Shown here in pieces: positions 48,416 through 57,279 of a stretch of DNA of 64,000 nt (the first letter of the stretch is position 1; the number at the start of each line of letters is the position of its first letter). Where the stretch lies: positions 414,006 through 478,005 of the forward strand of contig NZ_CAJRAU010000006.1 of assembly GCF_907165045.1 (NCBI RefSeq), read 5' to 3'. The notes beneath the pieces were generated by a model, which ran no database searches, was not told where the DNA came from, and worked only from the letters and a program-made list of their open reading frames with translations. The translations under genes were made by a program, and so were the position numbers. This DNA comes from Dyadobacter linearis. Lineage in GTDB: Bacteria > Bacteroidota > Bacteroidia > Cytophagales > Spirosomataceae.

Positions 48416-49441
48416 ATGATTCGCGCAGAAAGTCTTCCTGTAAAACGTGGGCTAATCTTTTTCTTTTCGTCGCTGCTCTATGCATTGTGCCAAATGCTTT
48501 TGAGCAACATTGTGATGGAAGATGATTTATGGAAGAATTTTCATATCCAATTATCAGCTCATTACATCGTGGTTTTCGCGATGTGTGTGGCCGACTATCA
48601 ATTATTGCTATTTCTGAATAAACATCTGCCCTACCCAAAAAATATCATTTACCGGATCATTGCCGAGCTTACAGGACTGATCGCCATCTGCTTTATACTA
48701 CTGTCGGTATTTAATTTTCTGATCTACAATGTATTGCTCGTTTCTCATGAAGGAATGCCTTCATTCCTGACAAAATTTGCATTGGCAATGCTTACCAACA
48801 CCCCTATTCTGCTTGTTTTCGAACTGATCCATTATTTTCAGTCTGAACAAAAAGCGATTGCTGATTCAGAAAAGGCACAACGTGAAGCGCTGTTATTTGA
48901 GCATGAAACATTAAAGTCTCAAATCAATCCGCATTTCCTTTTCAATTCGTTAAATGTTCTTTCGTCTTTAACTTATATCAATCCCGAAAACGCCAATAAA
49001 TTCACAAAGGCGCTTTCAAAAACATACCGCTATGTGCTTTCACTTAACCGTCAACCTCAGGTAACCGTTGCCGAGGAACTGGACGCACTTGATTCATATC
49101 TTTTTCTGATGCGCATGCGGTTTGAGGATTCTTTCAATTTTACTATTGAAAAAACGGCTTCCCGACAGGAAAGTAAAATCATTCCGCTCACTTTGCAGCT
49201 GCTTTTGGAGAATGCATTCAAGCATAATATTGCGACCGAAGAATCGCCATTACATATCCGTCTGACCATTGGCAGTGAATACATTACCCTCGAAAATAGC
49301 ATACAGCCCACAAGCGATACAGACAAAGGCGGCATCGGACTGAAATATATTTCGAAGCAATATGAATTATATGCCAAAAAAGTAATTGTGCAGCATACAG
49401 GCAGTCTTTTTATTGTCCAAATCCCTTACATAGCGCCATGA
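48416..49441 (+). CDS. LytS-type sensor histidine kinase
   Basis: A 341-residue inner-membrane kinase. Four hydrophobic segments (about residues 10-30, 45-70, 80-108 and 120-140) form the sensor; no periplasmic domain of size is visible. The cytoplasmic part has the His_kinase motif LKSQINPHFLFNSLN with phospho-acceptor His173, an N-box LLLENAFKHN and a G-box GGIGLKYI. The stop overlaps the start of the response regulator (ATGA). A T-rich TACTTTTT about 25 bp upstream may be part of the promoter. The signal is unknown. Confidence 0.92.
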   Translation: MIRAESLPVKRGLIFFFSSLLYALCQMLLSNIVMEDDLWKNFHIQLSAHYIVVFAMCVADYQLLLFLNKHLPYPKNIIYRIIAELTGLIAICFILLSVFNFLIYNVLLVSHEGMPSFLTKFALAMLTNTPILLVFELIHYFQSEQKAIADSEKAQREALLFEHETLKSQINPHFLFNSLNVLSSLTYINPENANKFTKALSKTYRYVLSLNRQPQVTVAEELDALDSYLFLMRMRFEDSFNFTIEKTASRQESKIIPLTLQLLLENAFKHNIATEESPLHIRLTIGSEYITLENSIQPTSDTDKGGIGLKYISKQYELYAKKVIVQHTGSLFIVQIPYIAP

Positions 49442-50193
49442 ATTATTTGATAGTTGAAGATGAGCGGTTTGCGTATGAAGAATTAAAACGCATGATGACG
49501 CAACTGCGCCCTCATTACCAATTTGAAAAGCGGACAAAAACGGTCATTGATACCATTGAATTCCTGAAATTCAATACGGTCGACCTAATCCTGATGGACA
49601 TCCGGCTTGCTGATGGAAACTGCTTTGAAATATTCAATCACGTCGAAGTTACCACGCCCGTAATTTTTACCACCGCCTATGACGAGCATGCGATTAAAGC
49701 CTTTAAGTTTAACAGCATAGATTATTTGTTAAAGCCTTTTGACGAGAAAGAATTAGAATCGGCACTCGCTAAATTTGAAAATATCTTCCACAGCAATTCC
49801 TATAAACCGGTTTCGAAGGATTTTGAGCAAATTCTTTTTACCAAACTCAAAAACCGATTCCTGATATCGAAAGGCGAAAATTACCATTATATAGAAACGC
49901 AGGATATCGCCCACTTTTACAGCGAAGACGGCGTGGTTTTCCTGCACACTTTCGAGAATAAAAGGCATATTATCAATTACACGTTGGACCAGTTGGAGCA
50001 GCAACTCGATAACGGTTTATTTTTCCGGGTATCGCGCAATTGCATTGGCAATGTGAAAGCTATTGAGAATGTTGCAAAGTATTTTAATTCGCGTTTACAG
50101 CTCACTTTTTCACCGCCTTGTCCCCACGAAGTGCTCGTCAGTCGCGTCCGCATTCCGGACTTTTTGAAATGGATGGACGGAGTGCTTGAATAA
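49438..50193 (+). CDS. LytTR-family response regulator
   Basis: A 251-residue cytoplasmic regulator, partner of the kinase encoded with a 4-bp overlap. The receiver domain has the acidic pair near residues 7-8 (VEDE), the phospho-acceptor Asp54 in LILMDIRLADG, and Lys of YLLKPFDEKE. The C-terminal LytTR domain (about 140-250) includes IETQDIAHFYSEDGVVFLHT and FFRVSRNCIGNVKAIE. LytTR proteins bind direct repeats upstream of targets; none was identified with confidence here. Confidence 0.93.
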   Translation: MNYLIVEDERFAYEELKRMMTQLRPHYQFEKRTKTVIDTIEFLKFNTVDLILMDIRLADGNCFEIFNHVEVTTPVIFTTAYDEHAIKAFKFNSIDYLLKPFDEKELESALAKFENIFHSNSYKPVSKDFEQILFTKLKNRFLISKGENYHYIETQDIAHFYSEDGVVFLHTFENKRHIINYTLDQLEQQLDNGLFFRVSRNCIGNVKAIENVAKYFNSRLQLTFSPPCPHEVLVSRVRIPDFLKWMDGVLE

Positions 50194-50276
50194 TTCCATT
50201 CCTCTGATGCTGCATTTCAACCTGCCGATTTTAAACTCCATGGTTTATCGATTTCTGAGCTGGTCGATTCACCGTT

Positions 50277-50294
50277 CTTTTGAGAAATCAAAAG
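50277..50294 (+). terminator. Small hairpin with GAAA loop after the LytTR gene
   Basis: CTTTTGA and TCAAAAG (7 exact pairs, two more with wobble) enclose GAAA, a stable GNRA loop. It lies between the response-regulator stop and the next gene. There is no T-run, so it may instead be part of the leader of the gene at 50326. Confidence 0.3.
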
Positions 50295-50325
50295 GAATGT
50301 AAACGTCAAATACAAGGTCAAAACC

Positions 50326-51246
50326 ATGAAACGAGCATTATTAGTGGCGACATTATTCGTAGCACTATTATCCAACAAAGCAGAAGCGCAGCAAGTATCT
50401 TTCAAGACAGAATTCATCGGGAATTCGGGCTATTGGTTTCTCCCCAACGGAGACAAACCAAAGGAAAGAATCGGTGATGGCACAGGTTCCTCGATCATTT
50501 ATCAGGGAGCGTTTAATATGCCGCTCTCCTCAAAAATGAACGAAAATAACCGCCCGACCGTCTGGGGCGTTGGCCTGAGCGGGGCATATGCGTCGCTCAA
50601 CAACAAAAATTTCGAGGATGAAATGGTCTCGAAAATCATGAACATTCAGGCAGGTATTTTCCACTTGCGGCCACTGAATGACAGATGGTCCATGCGGGCC
50701 AGTGTGGGTGTGGGCGTGTTTACACCGTCTGCAAACCTTTCCAAAATCAGGTTCAAAAATGTGCTTGGCAGTGCAGGCGTCATCTTTATCCGCCACTTGA
50801 AACCAAACCTGGCCATTGGTGGTGGGTTAGCCGTCAACAGTTCCCTGGGCTATCCAATGCTATTTCCTGCCGTTTACCTGAACTGGAAACGCGAGGGTAA
50901 CTTCGACCTCAAAGCCGAGCTGATTGACGGGCTGGATATTTCGGCGACTTATGGATTCAATAAACAGGTTAAGCTGGCGCTCGCTTTTGAAATGAACGGA
51001 CAAATGGCATTGCTCGAAAAAGACGGCAGAGATAAAATATTCTCTCACCAATATATTGTCACAGGCCTTCGTCCGGAAGTCAAATTAGGCAAAACGGGCC
51101 TCTCCATGTCTGCTATGGTCGGGTTGAATTTGTACCGCCCAGCCGCTTACAGCGACCGGACTTTAAAAGGCATGTTTGCTGGTAATAATGATTACTATTT
51201 CGCTGTTTCCCCTTATGCTTCGGTTGGTTTAAAAATGGGATTTTAG
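50326..51246 (+). CDS. Outer-membrane beta-barrel-like protein (DUF6268-like)
   Basis: A 306-residue exported protein with signal peptide MKRALLVATLFVALLSNKAE (cleavage near AEAQ). The rest has alternating hydrophobic strands, for example WGVGLSGAYASLNNK, SMRASVGVGVFTPSA and LAIGGGLAVNSSLGYPM, and ends in VGLKMGF with a terminal Phe, typical of outer-membrane barrels. The DUF6268 link is a memory-based guess. It follows the LytS/LytTR pair and could be its target, but no shared site was seen. Confidence 0.65.
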   Translation: MKRALLVATLFVALLSNKAEAQQVSFKTEFIGNSGYWFLPNGDKPKERIGDGTGSSIIYQGAFNMPLSSKMNENNRPTVWGVGLSGAYASLNNKNFEDEMVSKIMNIQAGIFHLRPLNDRWSMRASVGVGVFTPSANLSKIRFKNVLGSAGVIFIRHLKPNLAIGGGLAVNSSLGYPMLFPAVYLNWKREGNFDLKAELIDGLDISATYGFNKQVKLALAFEMNGQMALLEKDGRDKIFSHQYIVTGLRPEVKLGKTGLSMSAMVGLNLYRPAAYSDRTLKGMFAGNNDYYFAVSPYASVGLKMGF

Positions 51247-51302
51247 CTTATAAAAACTTAATCAAACCTGCGTCACGCAGCTAACCAAATAATGCAAAAA
51301 CG

Positions 51303-51869
51303 ATGGAAACATTGAAGGAAAAATTTGACCCGACTTTACATCAGAATAAAAGATTTTCTGATGTAAATCATGATTGGTTTGATCTTGGTAATCAACAGTT
51401 TTTCGGCTGCACTTTTGCAAACTGCCAGTTCAGGCAATGTGATCTCAGCTACAATGATTTTATCGATTGTCACTTCATTGACTGTAATATTGAAATTGTT
51501 GATTTGAGTTACACCGGTTTTCGAAATGTATTGTTTGAAAACAGTCAAATAATTGGCGTTGATTTCTCTGAATGCAATAAGTCCTTATTTACAGTTCAAT
51601 TCTCAAATTGCATTTTGGATGATTCCAATTTCCGTGGGATGAATATGAAGTCAACAAGATTTGTCAACTGTTCACTAAAAAATGTCGATTTCAGAAACGC
51701 AGATCTAAGCGCTTCTTTTTTCGAAAACTGTGACCTGAATGGTGCAAAATTTGAGGACTCGGGGCTGTTAACCCGATTCAATGTTGAAATTCGTCAAACC
51801 AAATCTTACAATTATAGTGAGTCAATTCTGGATTTGTTTATGGCATCTTCTTCGTCTCGCGGATTTTGA
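51303..51869 (+). CDS. Pentapeptide-repeat protein (Qnr-like fold)
   Basis: A 188-residue protein made of A(D/N)LxX-type pentapeptide repeats with Phe or Leu at every fifth centre: FGCTFANCQFRQCDLSYNDF, DCHFIDCNIEIVDLSY and FRNADLSASFFENCDLNGAK. Such proteins form right-handed beta-helices; some mimic DNA and protect gyrase. No signal peptide. The gene looks visibly more AT-rich than its neighbours, and its last 11 codons overlap the convergent lysR gene by 32 bp. This may mean a 3' end reshaped by recombination. Function unproven. Confidence 0.85.
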   Translation: METLKEKFDPTLHQNKRFSDVNHDWFDLGNQQFFGCTFANCQFRQCDLSYNDFIDCHFIDCNIEIVDLSYTGFRNVLFENSQIIGVDFSECNKSLFTVQFSNCILDDSNFRGMNMKSTRFVNCSLKNVDFRNADLSASFFENCDLNGAKFEDSGLLTRFNVEIRQTKSYNYSESILDLFMASSSSRGF

Positions 51870-52791
51870 GTTTTCCACGCTTACCGGCTGATTGGGCTTC
51901 ATTAAGCGGCGCTATTATTTCCGACTTATCAAGCTTGGAATACATATCAATAAATGCCTTCAAGGCAGCTGATTGTGTTTTATCCTGCCTGAAAATGAGC
52001 ACGGTGATCATCGTTCCTAGCTGTTTATCCAGCGCATTGCTGATAATTTTCCTGCCTGCATAATATTGAGAAACGACTTCTTCGGGCAGTATGGTCATCC
52101 CCAAACCGGCTTCGACGAAGTTGATAATTCCTTCAATGGAATTGAGTACGGTGCTTTTGTAATGGACGATGCCTTTGGAGCTTAGCCAGGATTCGAGTCT
52201 TGCCCTGAATATGCAGCCCTGGCCGAAAACGACGATCTTAACAGGCTGCTTTGCAAGCAATTCCTCCATGTTAGGACCCTTGGAAGCTGTTACAATGACC
52301 AGCTGTTCTTCCCGGATCCGGATTTGGTCCAGCCCGCTTAAATTGATGGGTCCGGACACAAATGCAGCGTCGAGATTGAAGTTCAATACATCATTGATCA
52401 GCGCATTTCTCATGTCAGACTTGAACGTTAAATCCACATCCGGAAAATGCTCTTCAAAATGGTTGATCATCTCAGGAACCTTCAAAGCCATCGTCGTTTC
52501 GATGCATCCAATTCTGAGGCTGCCGCTCACCCGCGTGCTGCTTTGCACATCACTTTTTGCCTCGGCGATCAGGTTACTGATCTGCTTACAATACTGCATC
52601 AATGTTTTACCGGCGGCCGTAAGCTCCACTTTGCGGGATGTGCGGGAAAACAGTTCTGCACCGAATTCCTCTTCCAAGCTTTTGATTCTGGCCGTGACGT
52701 TGGATTGCACCGTAAACATGGCTGCGGCTGCTTTGGTGAAGCTTCCCGTTTCCGCCACAGCTTCAAATATTTTAAGATCGTTCGTATTCAT
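51838..52791 (-). CDS. LysR-family transcriptional regulator
   Basis: A 317-residue regulator from the ATG at 52791 (the upstream in-frame codon at 52797 is TTG). The N-terminal winged helix is NTNDLKIFEAVAETGSFTKA with AAMFTVQSNVTARIKSLEEE; the effector-binding domain runs from about residue 90 (SGSLRIGCIETTMALKVPEM). It is divergent from the hydrolase/SnoaL pair, and two palindromes lie in the 98-bp gap, one with the spacing expected of LysR boxes. The effector is unknown. Confidence 0.93.
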   Translation of the reverse strand: MNTNDLKIFEAVAETGSFTKAAAAMFTVQSNVTARIKSLEEEFGAELFSRTSRKVELTAAGKTLMQYCKQISNLIAEAKSDVQSSTRVSGSLRIGCIETTMALKVPEMINHFEEHFPDVDLTFKSDMRNALINDVLNFNLDAAFVSGPINLSGLDQIRIREEQLVIVTASKGPNMEELLAKQPVKIVVFGQGCIFRARLESWLSSKGIVHYKSTVLNSIEGIINFVEAGLGMTILPEEVVSQYYAGRKIISNALDKQLGTMITVLIFRQDKTQSAALKAFIDMYSKLDKSEIIAPLNEAQSAGKRGKLKIRETKKMP

Positions 52792-52831
52792 ATTCAATCA
52801 TAATTAGCGATCACTTTCATCACTATTAATC

Positions 52832-52848
52832 ATTTGTACAGATCAAAT
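52832..52848. promoter_or_regulatory. Candidate LysR recognition box
   Basis: ATTTG-N7-CAAAT, a 17-bp interrupted palindrome that contains a T-N11-A core, the usual LysR pattern. It lies 41 bp upstream of the lysR start and 42 bp upstream of the hydrolase start. Confidence 0.55.
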
Positions 52849-52859
52849 ATCGGCTGTAA

Positions 52860-52875
52860 TTTTGATATATCAAAA
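52860..52875. promoter_or_regulatory. Perfect 16-bp palindrome before the hydrolase gene
   Basis: TTTTGATATATCAAAA is fully self-complementary and ends 14 bp before the hydrolase ATG. It could be the LysR activation site, or an operator where binding blocks the promoter. Confidence 0.5.
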
Positions 52876-52889
52876 ACAAAAGATTCGTC

Positions 52890-53759
52890 ATGAAAAACAC
52901 ATCGATTCACTTCAACAAAGTGGTGGTAAACGGGTTAAACATTTTTTACCGGGAAGCAGGCGCGCCTGATGCACCGACCATTCTCTTGCTGCATGGTTAC
53001 CCGACTTCTTCCCATATGTTCAGAAACCTGATTCCCATTCTCAGCAAACAATATCACGTAATCGCCCCGGATCTGCCTGGATTTGGCTATTCTGATGCGC
53101 CTGGTAATCAAGACTTTGAATATACTTTTGACAATCTTGCTGAGACAATGCAAGCATTCATTGATCAACTAGATCTGAAACGCTTCGCCATCTACATCTT
53201 TGATTACGGCGCGCCGGTTGGTTTACGTCTTGCCATGACAAATCCGGAAAAGATTACGGGCATCATTTCCCAAAACGGGAATGCTTACGAGGAAGGATTG
53301 AGCAATGAATGGAGCCCGATAAAGCGCTATTGGAAAGATGCTTCCCAGGAAAATCGTGAGTCGCTCAGGGATTTTGTTTCAAAAGAGGCGACATGGTTTC
53401 AATATCACGAAGGGGCTTCCGACCCATCTTTGATCGCGCCTGAAACCTACACATTGGATCAGCATTTCCTGGACAGACCGGGGAACATTGAAATCCAACT
53501 GGATCTGGTAAAAGATTACAGGACTAATGTTGAACTATACCCAAGATTTCACGAATACTTCCGGGAATACCAGCCAAAATTGTTGTTAGTTTGGGGAAAC
53601 AGAGACCCGTATTTTTTGCCAGCCGGAGCGGAGGCATACAAGAAGGATTTACCCGATGGTACTTTAAAGTTTTATAACACGGGGCACTTCGCGCTTGAAA
53701 CGCACGCGGCGGAAATCGGGGTCGATGTACTTGAATTTTTGGAAACGCTACCGAGCTAA
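52890..53759 (+). CDS. Alpha/beta hydrolase, haloalkane-dehalogenase/epoxide-hydrolase-like
   Basis: A 289-residue cytoplasmic hydrolase. LLLHGYPTSSHMFRN carries the oxyanion HGYP, VIAPDLPGFGYSD follows, and the nucleophile elbow IFDYGAPVGLRLA has Asp in place of Ser. This is as in haloalkane dehalogenases and epoxide hydrolases. VWGNRDPYFLPAGA gives the acid and NTGHFALETHA the catalytic His. The small-molecule substrate is unknown. It is divergent from lysR and followed 36 bp later by a SnoaL-like gene, so LysR probably regulates both. Confidence 0.9.
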   Translation: MKNTSIHFNKVVVNGLNIFYREAGAPDAPTILLLHGYPTSSHMFRNLIPILSKQYHVIAPDLPGFGYSDAPGNQDFEYTFDNLAETMQAFIDQLDLKRFAIYIFDYGAPVGLRLAMTNPEKITGIISQNGNAYEEGLSNEWSPIKRYWKDASQENRESLRDFVSKEATWFQYHEGASDPSLIAPETYTLDQHFLDRPGNIEIQLDLVKDYRTNVELYPRFHEYFREYQPKLLLVWGNRDPYFLPAGAEAYKKDLPDGTLKFYNTGHFALETHAAEIGVDVLEFLETLPS

Positions 53760-53794
53760 AAGTGCAGTAACTCAGTTTACATAAACTTTATTCA

Positions 53795-54145
53795 ATGATG
53801 AATTCAGATAACAAGGCCATATTATTAGCAGCAAATGATGCTGTAACAGAAGGAGATAACGAAGGGTTTCTGTCTTTTTGCACGGAAGATTTGAAGTATG
53901 AATTTGTCGGTGATCAAACACTGCAAGGTAAGGATGCCGTCCGGGAATATATGAAATCGGCATACGTGGAACCGCCCGAGTTTGATGTCGAACATTTGAT
54001 CGCCGAAGGTGATTTTCTTACCGCTATTGGAAAGATCAGCATGAAGGACGAAAGTGGAAAAAAAATCGACTACTCCTATTGCGATGTCTGGCGTTTTCGG
54101 GACGGCAAGATGGCTGAGCTAAAAGCATTCGTCATCGAAATTTGA
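53795..54145 (+). CDS. SnoaL-like (NTF2-fold) protein
   Basis: A 116-residue protein with the cone-shaped NTF2-like fold signature: AANDAVTEGDNEGFLSFCTE near the N-terminus and YCDVWRFRDGKMAELKAFV at the end. Family members are small ketosteroid-isomerase-like enzymes or binding proteins. MNSDNK at 53798 is an equally possible start. It is probably co-transcribed with the alpha/beta hydrolase. No function can be assigned. Confidence 0.85.
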   Translation: MMNSDNKAILLAANDAVTEGDNEGFLSFCTEDLKYEFVGDQTLQGKDAVREYMKSAYVEPPEFDVEHLIAEGDFLTAIGKISMKDESGKKIDYSYCDVWRFRDGKMAELKAFVIEI

Positions 54146-54163
54146 CAAATGTTTGCGCTATTC

Positions 54164-54226
54164 GCATCTACAAAACACCTGTTCAAATAATATATTTTTT
54201 CACCTTCGAGTGCTGACTTACTTTTG
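54164..54226 (+). promoter_or_regulatory. Promoter with upstream element shared with the RidA-like gene
   Basis: A 39-bp block (54164-54202) matches 59506-59544 at 33 of 39 positions; its core reads TACAAAACNCCTGTTCA. In both copies a -7-like box ends exactly 24 bases further on; here it is TACTTTTG (54219-54226), a perfect TAnnTTTG. It lies 72 bp before the second LytS-type kinase gene. Probably a shared activator or regulator site. Confidence 0.6.
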
Positions 54227-54297
54227 TATCACAATTCAGGAAAAAGGAAAGTAAAACATAATTCGGGATGATCAAGTAAGTTCACAAAGACAGTAAA

Positions 54298-55383
54298 ATG
54301 CTAAAAGCGACTTTGAACTTTTTTAGAGCAAATTACAAGCGATTAGCGCTATTAGCCTTATTCTCTTTGGTGATTTACGGTTCGTTTCTTTTGCTGTCGT
54401 ATGTGACAAATCCTACGCAGACAGCGCGCGTTTTTGCTGGCCGGACAGGCTTTTTTTTCAACACCCTGATCTATGTTATTGAGTCTGTTATTACGCATTA
54501 CATCCTGATTTTTGGATTGATACTGCCGGTGATGCGTAAGCAACGTAGTTTTGGCAGCGCTGTAATAATCGGACTTCTGTTCTTTCTAGTCAAGTTTGCG
54601 TATGATCACACATTTTTCTTGATGGAAAGAGCAGCCCAGGCACGAGATATGGCTGCTTATCCCCCGGCTGTTTTGCCAGAAGATAAGATGAAGTGGGTGT
54701 TGATCATGTCTTATGTATTTATCCTGATTGCAAGTTTTTCAGCAGCATTATTGATCGAATGGGTGCACAAAGGCAGAGAGCGAATTATGCTTGAAAAGGA
54801 TAAAACGGAAGCGGAATTAAAAGCATTAAAGCACCAGATCAACCCGCATTTCCTGTTTAATTCGCTGAGCTTTATTTATGGAAAGGTGATCAAACTCGAT
54901 AAAGAAACTGCGGATTCTATCCTGATGCTGGCCAACATTATGCGCTATGCTTTGGGAAAAAATACCCGCATCGACGGCACTGTCAATATCATGGATGAAT
55001 TGGAGCATTTGAAAAATGTAATTGAAATTAACCAGCGTCGTCACAATCATCAGTTGAATATCCGTTACGAGGAACAGATTGATGATCAGTCCACTAGCAT
55101 TGTCCCGCTTGTTCTGATTACACTGGTTGAGAATGCTTTCAAGCACGGTGACTTGCATGATCCTGCTCATCCGTTACGGATCAGAATTAATACATGCGTG
55201 GATGAATTAACATTTGATATCAGTAATAAAAAGGGAAAAGGATTGAAAGAACTTTCAAATGGGATCGGACTTCATAACATTGGGCAGCAGCTGAATTTAA
55301 CTTACGGCAACCGTTCAACGTTCTTTGTAGATGAAGATGAAACCCATTTTAATGTATCATTGAAGATAACATTTCCGGTATGA
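54298..55383 (+). CDS. LytS-type sensor histidine kinase
   Basis: A 361-residue inner-membrane kinase with about four hydrophobic segments (17-36, 55-78, 87-108 and 132-154), then a cytoplasmic coil and LKHQINPHFLFNSLSF with phospho-acceptor His184, N-box ITLVENAFKHGD and G-box NGIGLHNIGQQL. The stop overlaps the response-regulator start by ATGA. It is the second such pair within 7 kb; the sensor part shows little likeness to the first by eye. The promoter element upstream is shared with the RidA-like gene. Confidence 0.92.
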   Translation: MLKATLNFFRANYKRLALLALFSLVIYGSFLLLSYVTNPTQTARVFAGRTGFFFNTLIYVIESVITHYILIFGLILPVMRKQRSFGSAVIIGLLFFLVKFAYDHTFFLMERAAQARDMAAYPPAVLPEDKMKWVLIMSYVFILIASFSAALLIEWVHKGRERIMLEKDKTEAELKALKHQINPHFLFNSLSFIYGKVIKLDKETADSILMLANIMRYALGKNTRIDGTVNIMDELEHLKNVIEINQRRHNHQLNIRYEEQIDDQSTSIVPLVLITLVENAFKHGDLHDPAHPLRIRINTCVDELTFDISNKKGKGLKELSNGIGLHNIGQQLNLTYGNRSTFFVDEDETHFNVSLKITFPV

Positions 55384-56117
55384 TTGATTGCATTATCATT
55401 GACGATGAGCAGCATGCCATCGATTTATTGAAAGAACATATAAGCCAGGTTCATTTTTTGAGATTGGTAGGTTCACAGACAAATCCGATAAAAGGTTTGG
55501 CCATGATCGGTGATCTCAAACCCGGGCTAGTGTTTTTGGATGTTCAAATGCCTAACCTGACCGGAATAGAAATATTGAAGCTGATCAGCAATGATTGCCA
55601 TGTGATTATGACGACGGCTTATAAAGAATATGCACTCGATGGATTTGAGCATGCAGTAGTAGATTATTTGTTAAAACCGATCCCTTTTTTAAGGTTTTTA
55701 AAAGCCGTTAACCGTTTATGGACCATTCAAAATAATGTTCGTCCGGTTAATGATCAGGATCATTATGTTTTTGTAAAAACAGAACAAAAAGGAAAACTTT
55801 TAAAAATTGATTCCCGCAGAATAACTTACATTGAAGGGCAGGGAAATTATGCGACAATCCATATGAATGATCAACGCAAGATTACCGCCTATTTAAAATT
55901 GAAAGAGCTCGCAGATCATCTTTCGTCGATGGGTTTTGTGCGCATACACAAGTCGTTTATCATTTCACTGAGCCACTTAACCGCCGTCGAAGGCAATATG
56001 GTCCGGATCGTAGACGAAGCCCAGCCCATTACCATCGGTGAAGCTTATCGCAAAGAGTTTTTTGAAATGATCAATGCGAAATTGCTTTCCATGCCTCCGA
56101 ATAACGCACCTGACTGA
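55380..56117 (+). CDS. LytTR-family response regulator
   Basis: A 245-residue regulator coupled by a 4-bp overlap to the kinase. The receiver starts MIDCIIIDDEQHAIDLLKEH, with phospho-acceptor Asp54 in LVFLDVQMPNLTG and Lys of DYLLKPIPFLRF. The LytTR domain includes ITYIEGQGNYATIHMND and MGFVRIHKSFIISLSHL. Targets unknown; the metallopeptidase and barrel genes follow on the same strand but start after their own gaps. Confidence 0.93.
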   Translation: MIDCIIIDDEQHAIDLLKEHISQVHFLRLVGSQTNPIKGLAMIGDLKPGLVFLDVQMPNLTGIEILKLISNDCHVIMTTAYKEYALDGFEHAVVDYLLKPIPFLRFLKAVNRLWTIQNNVRPVNDQDHYVFVKTEQKGKLLKIDSRRITYIEGQGNYATIHMNDQRKITAYLKLKELADHLSSMGFVRIHKSFIISLSHLTAVEGNMVRIVDEAQPITIGEAYRKEFFEMINAKLLSMPPNNAPD

Positions 56118-56186
56118 TCACCAGTAGCATATCCTTCATTTTCCGTTTATTTTTTCTCACCATCGTTCTAAACGATTAATAATCCT

Positions 56187-57218
56187 ATGAAACGTATTCA
56201 AATGTTTACGGCAACTATTGCCGCTTGTTTTATTCTTTTTTTCAGCTGTAAAGACATAGTTGATCACCCGGTCAATCCGGATCTAGCAGAAGTGGTGCCA
56301 ACTCCTTGTACCGATCCTCCCCTGCGTAAATGGCTTAATGATGAATATTTAAGTTGGGGCGAAGTGCCAACGCTCATCACAGCCAGTCCGGAGCTAAGCA
56401 TGTCAGATCTGGCTAATTTGCACACATTGTACTTTGAAAACAGCTCTGAGAACCAGTATTATGGGGTTAATGGTGAATATACCGACCAGATTAATCAGAG
56501 CTTCAAGGATGTGAAAAGCTTTTGGGATATCGAGGCGGAAAACATCATGACAGTTGCAGCGCATGGTTCTATGTTGCAGGATCGGAGTAAGGTGGTTAAA
56601 ATGTATACAAAAATATATGGGTACAGTAATGAAAAGGCTAATAAATATGCCGACTCGTTAGCCACGTTATTCAAAATCTACCCGAAGTTCCTTAACGGAG
56701 AACATCCAGCATTTACTTTTAATCAAATTGCCGTACCGGACACAACCTTTCCAAATATTGGTCAAATTCCGGCTAAAATCGTCATTGGCGACGGCCTCTT
56801 GCAGGGTTTGGATGAGATTGGTTACGCAAAAATTGCTCCACAGGCTATTCTGGCCCATGAGTTTGGGCACCACATTCAATATGATTTGGGCATTTTACAA
56901 CCAGGTATGAAATTAACTCCAAAAATCTCCCGACGCGCCGAATTAATGGCCGATGCCTACGCAGCCTACTTTTTAGCGCATAACAAAGGAGCCGCTATGC
57001 AGTTAAATGATTTGCAAAAAGTCGCAGAAGTACTTTTAAACACTGGTGATTGCAATTTTAATGTCGACAGCCACCACGGGACACCTTCGCAAAGAAAGGC
57101 AGCCACTGAGTGGGGATCCAATCTGGCCAGAAACGCAGACAAAAAAGACCAAATTATTGGCAGCCGCGAATTTGCAAGTTTGTTTGACGCAGACTTGAAC
57201 GAGCTTGTCAAAAAGTAG
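56187..57218 (+). CDS. Zinc metallopeptidase-like lipoprotein (HEFGHH motif)
   Basis: A 343-residue lipoprotein: signal MKRIQMFTATIAACFILFFS followed by Cys21. The zinc site is AHEFGHHIQYD (His224, Glu225, His228), with ELMADAYAAYFLAHN (Glu252, Asp256) and HHGTPSQRKAA further on. This order resembles the neutral zinc metallopeptidase family of YpfJ (HExxH, then RxELQAD, then HGTxxQR). The residues 40-180 are unlike any domain I recognise. A 6-3-6 palindrome (ATCGTTCTAAACGAT, 56162-56176) lies 11 bp before the start. Substrate unknown. Confidence 0.75.
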   Translation: MKRIQMFTATIAACFILFFSCKDIVDHPVNPDLAEVVPTPCTDPPLRKWLNDEYLSWGEVPTLITASPELSMSDLANLHTLYFENSSENQYYGVNGEYTDQINQSFKDVKSFWDIEAENIMTVAAHGSMLQDRSKVVKMYTKIYGYSNEKANKYADSLATLFKIYPKFLNGEHPAFTFNQIAVPDTTFPNIGQIPAKIVIGDGLLQGLDEIGYAKIAPQAILAHEFGHHIQYDLGILQPGMKLTPKISRRAELMADAYAAYFLAHNKGAAMQLNDLQKVAEVLLNTGDCNFNVDSHHGTPSQRKAATEWGSNLARNADKKDQIIGSREFASLFDADLNELVKK

Positions 57219-57279
57219 CCTTCACGCACCGCTGCTTAAAAATCTTACCCATTACAATTAACTTCAAACCAATATCCAC

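Noticed and set aside
56162..56176. ATCGTT-CTA-AACGAT palindrome before the metallopeptidase gene, as an operator.
   Set aside because: It is short, has no second copy near a regulator gene and no matching regulator, so I only mention it in the gene entry.
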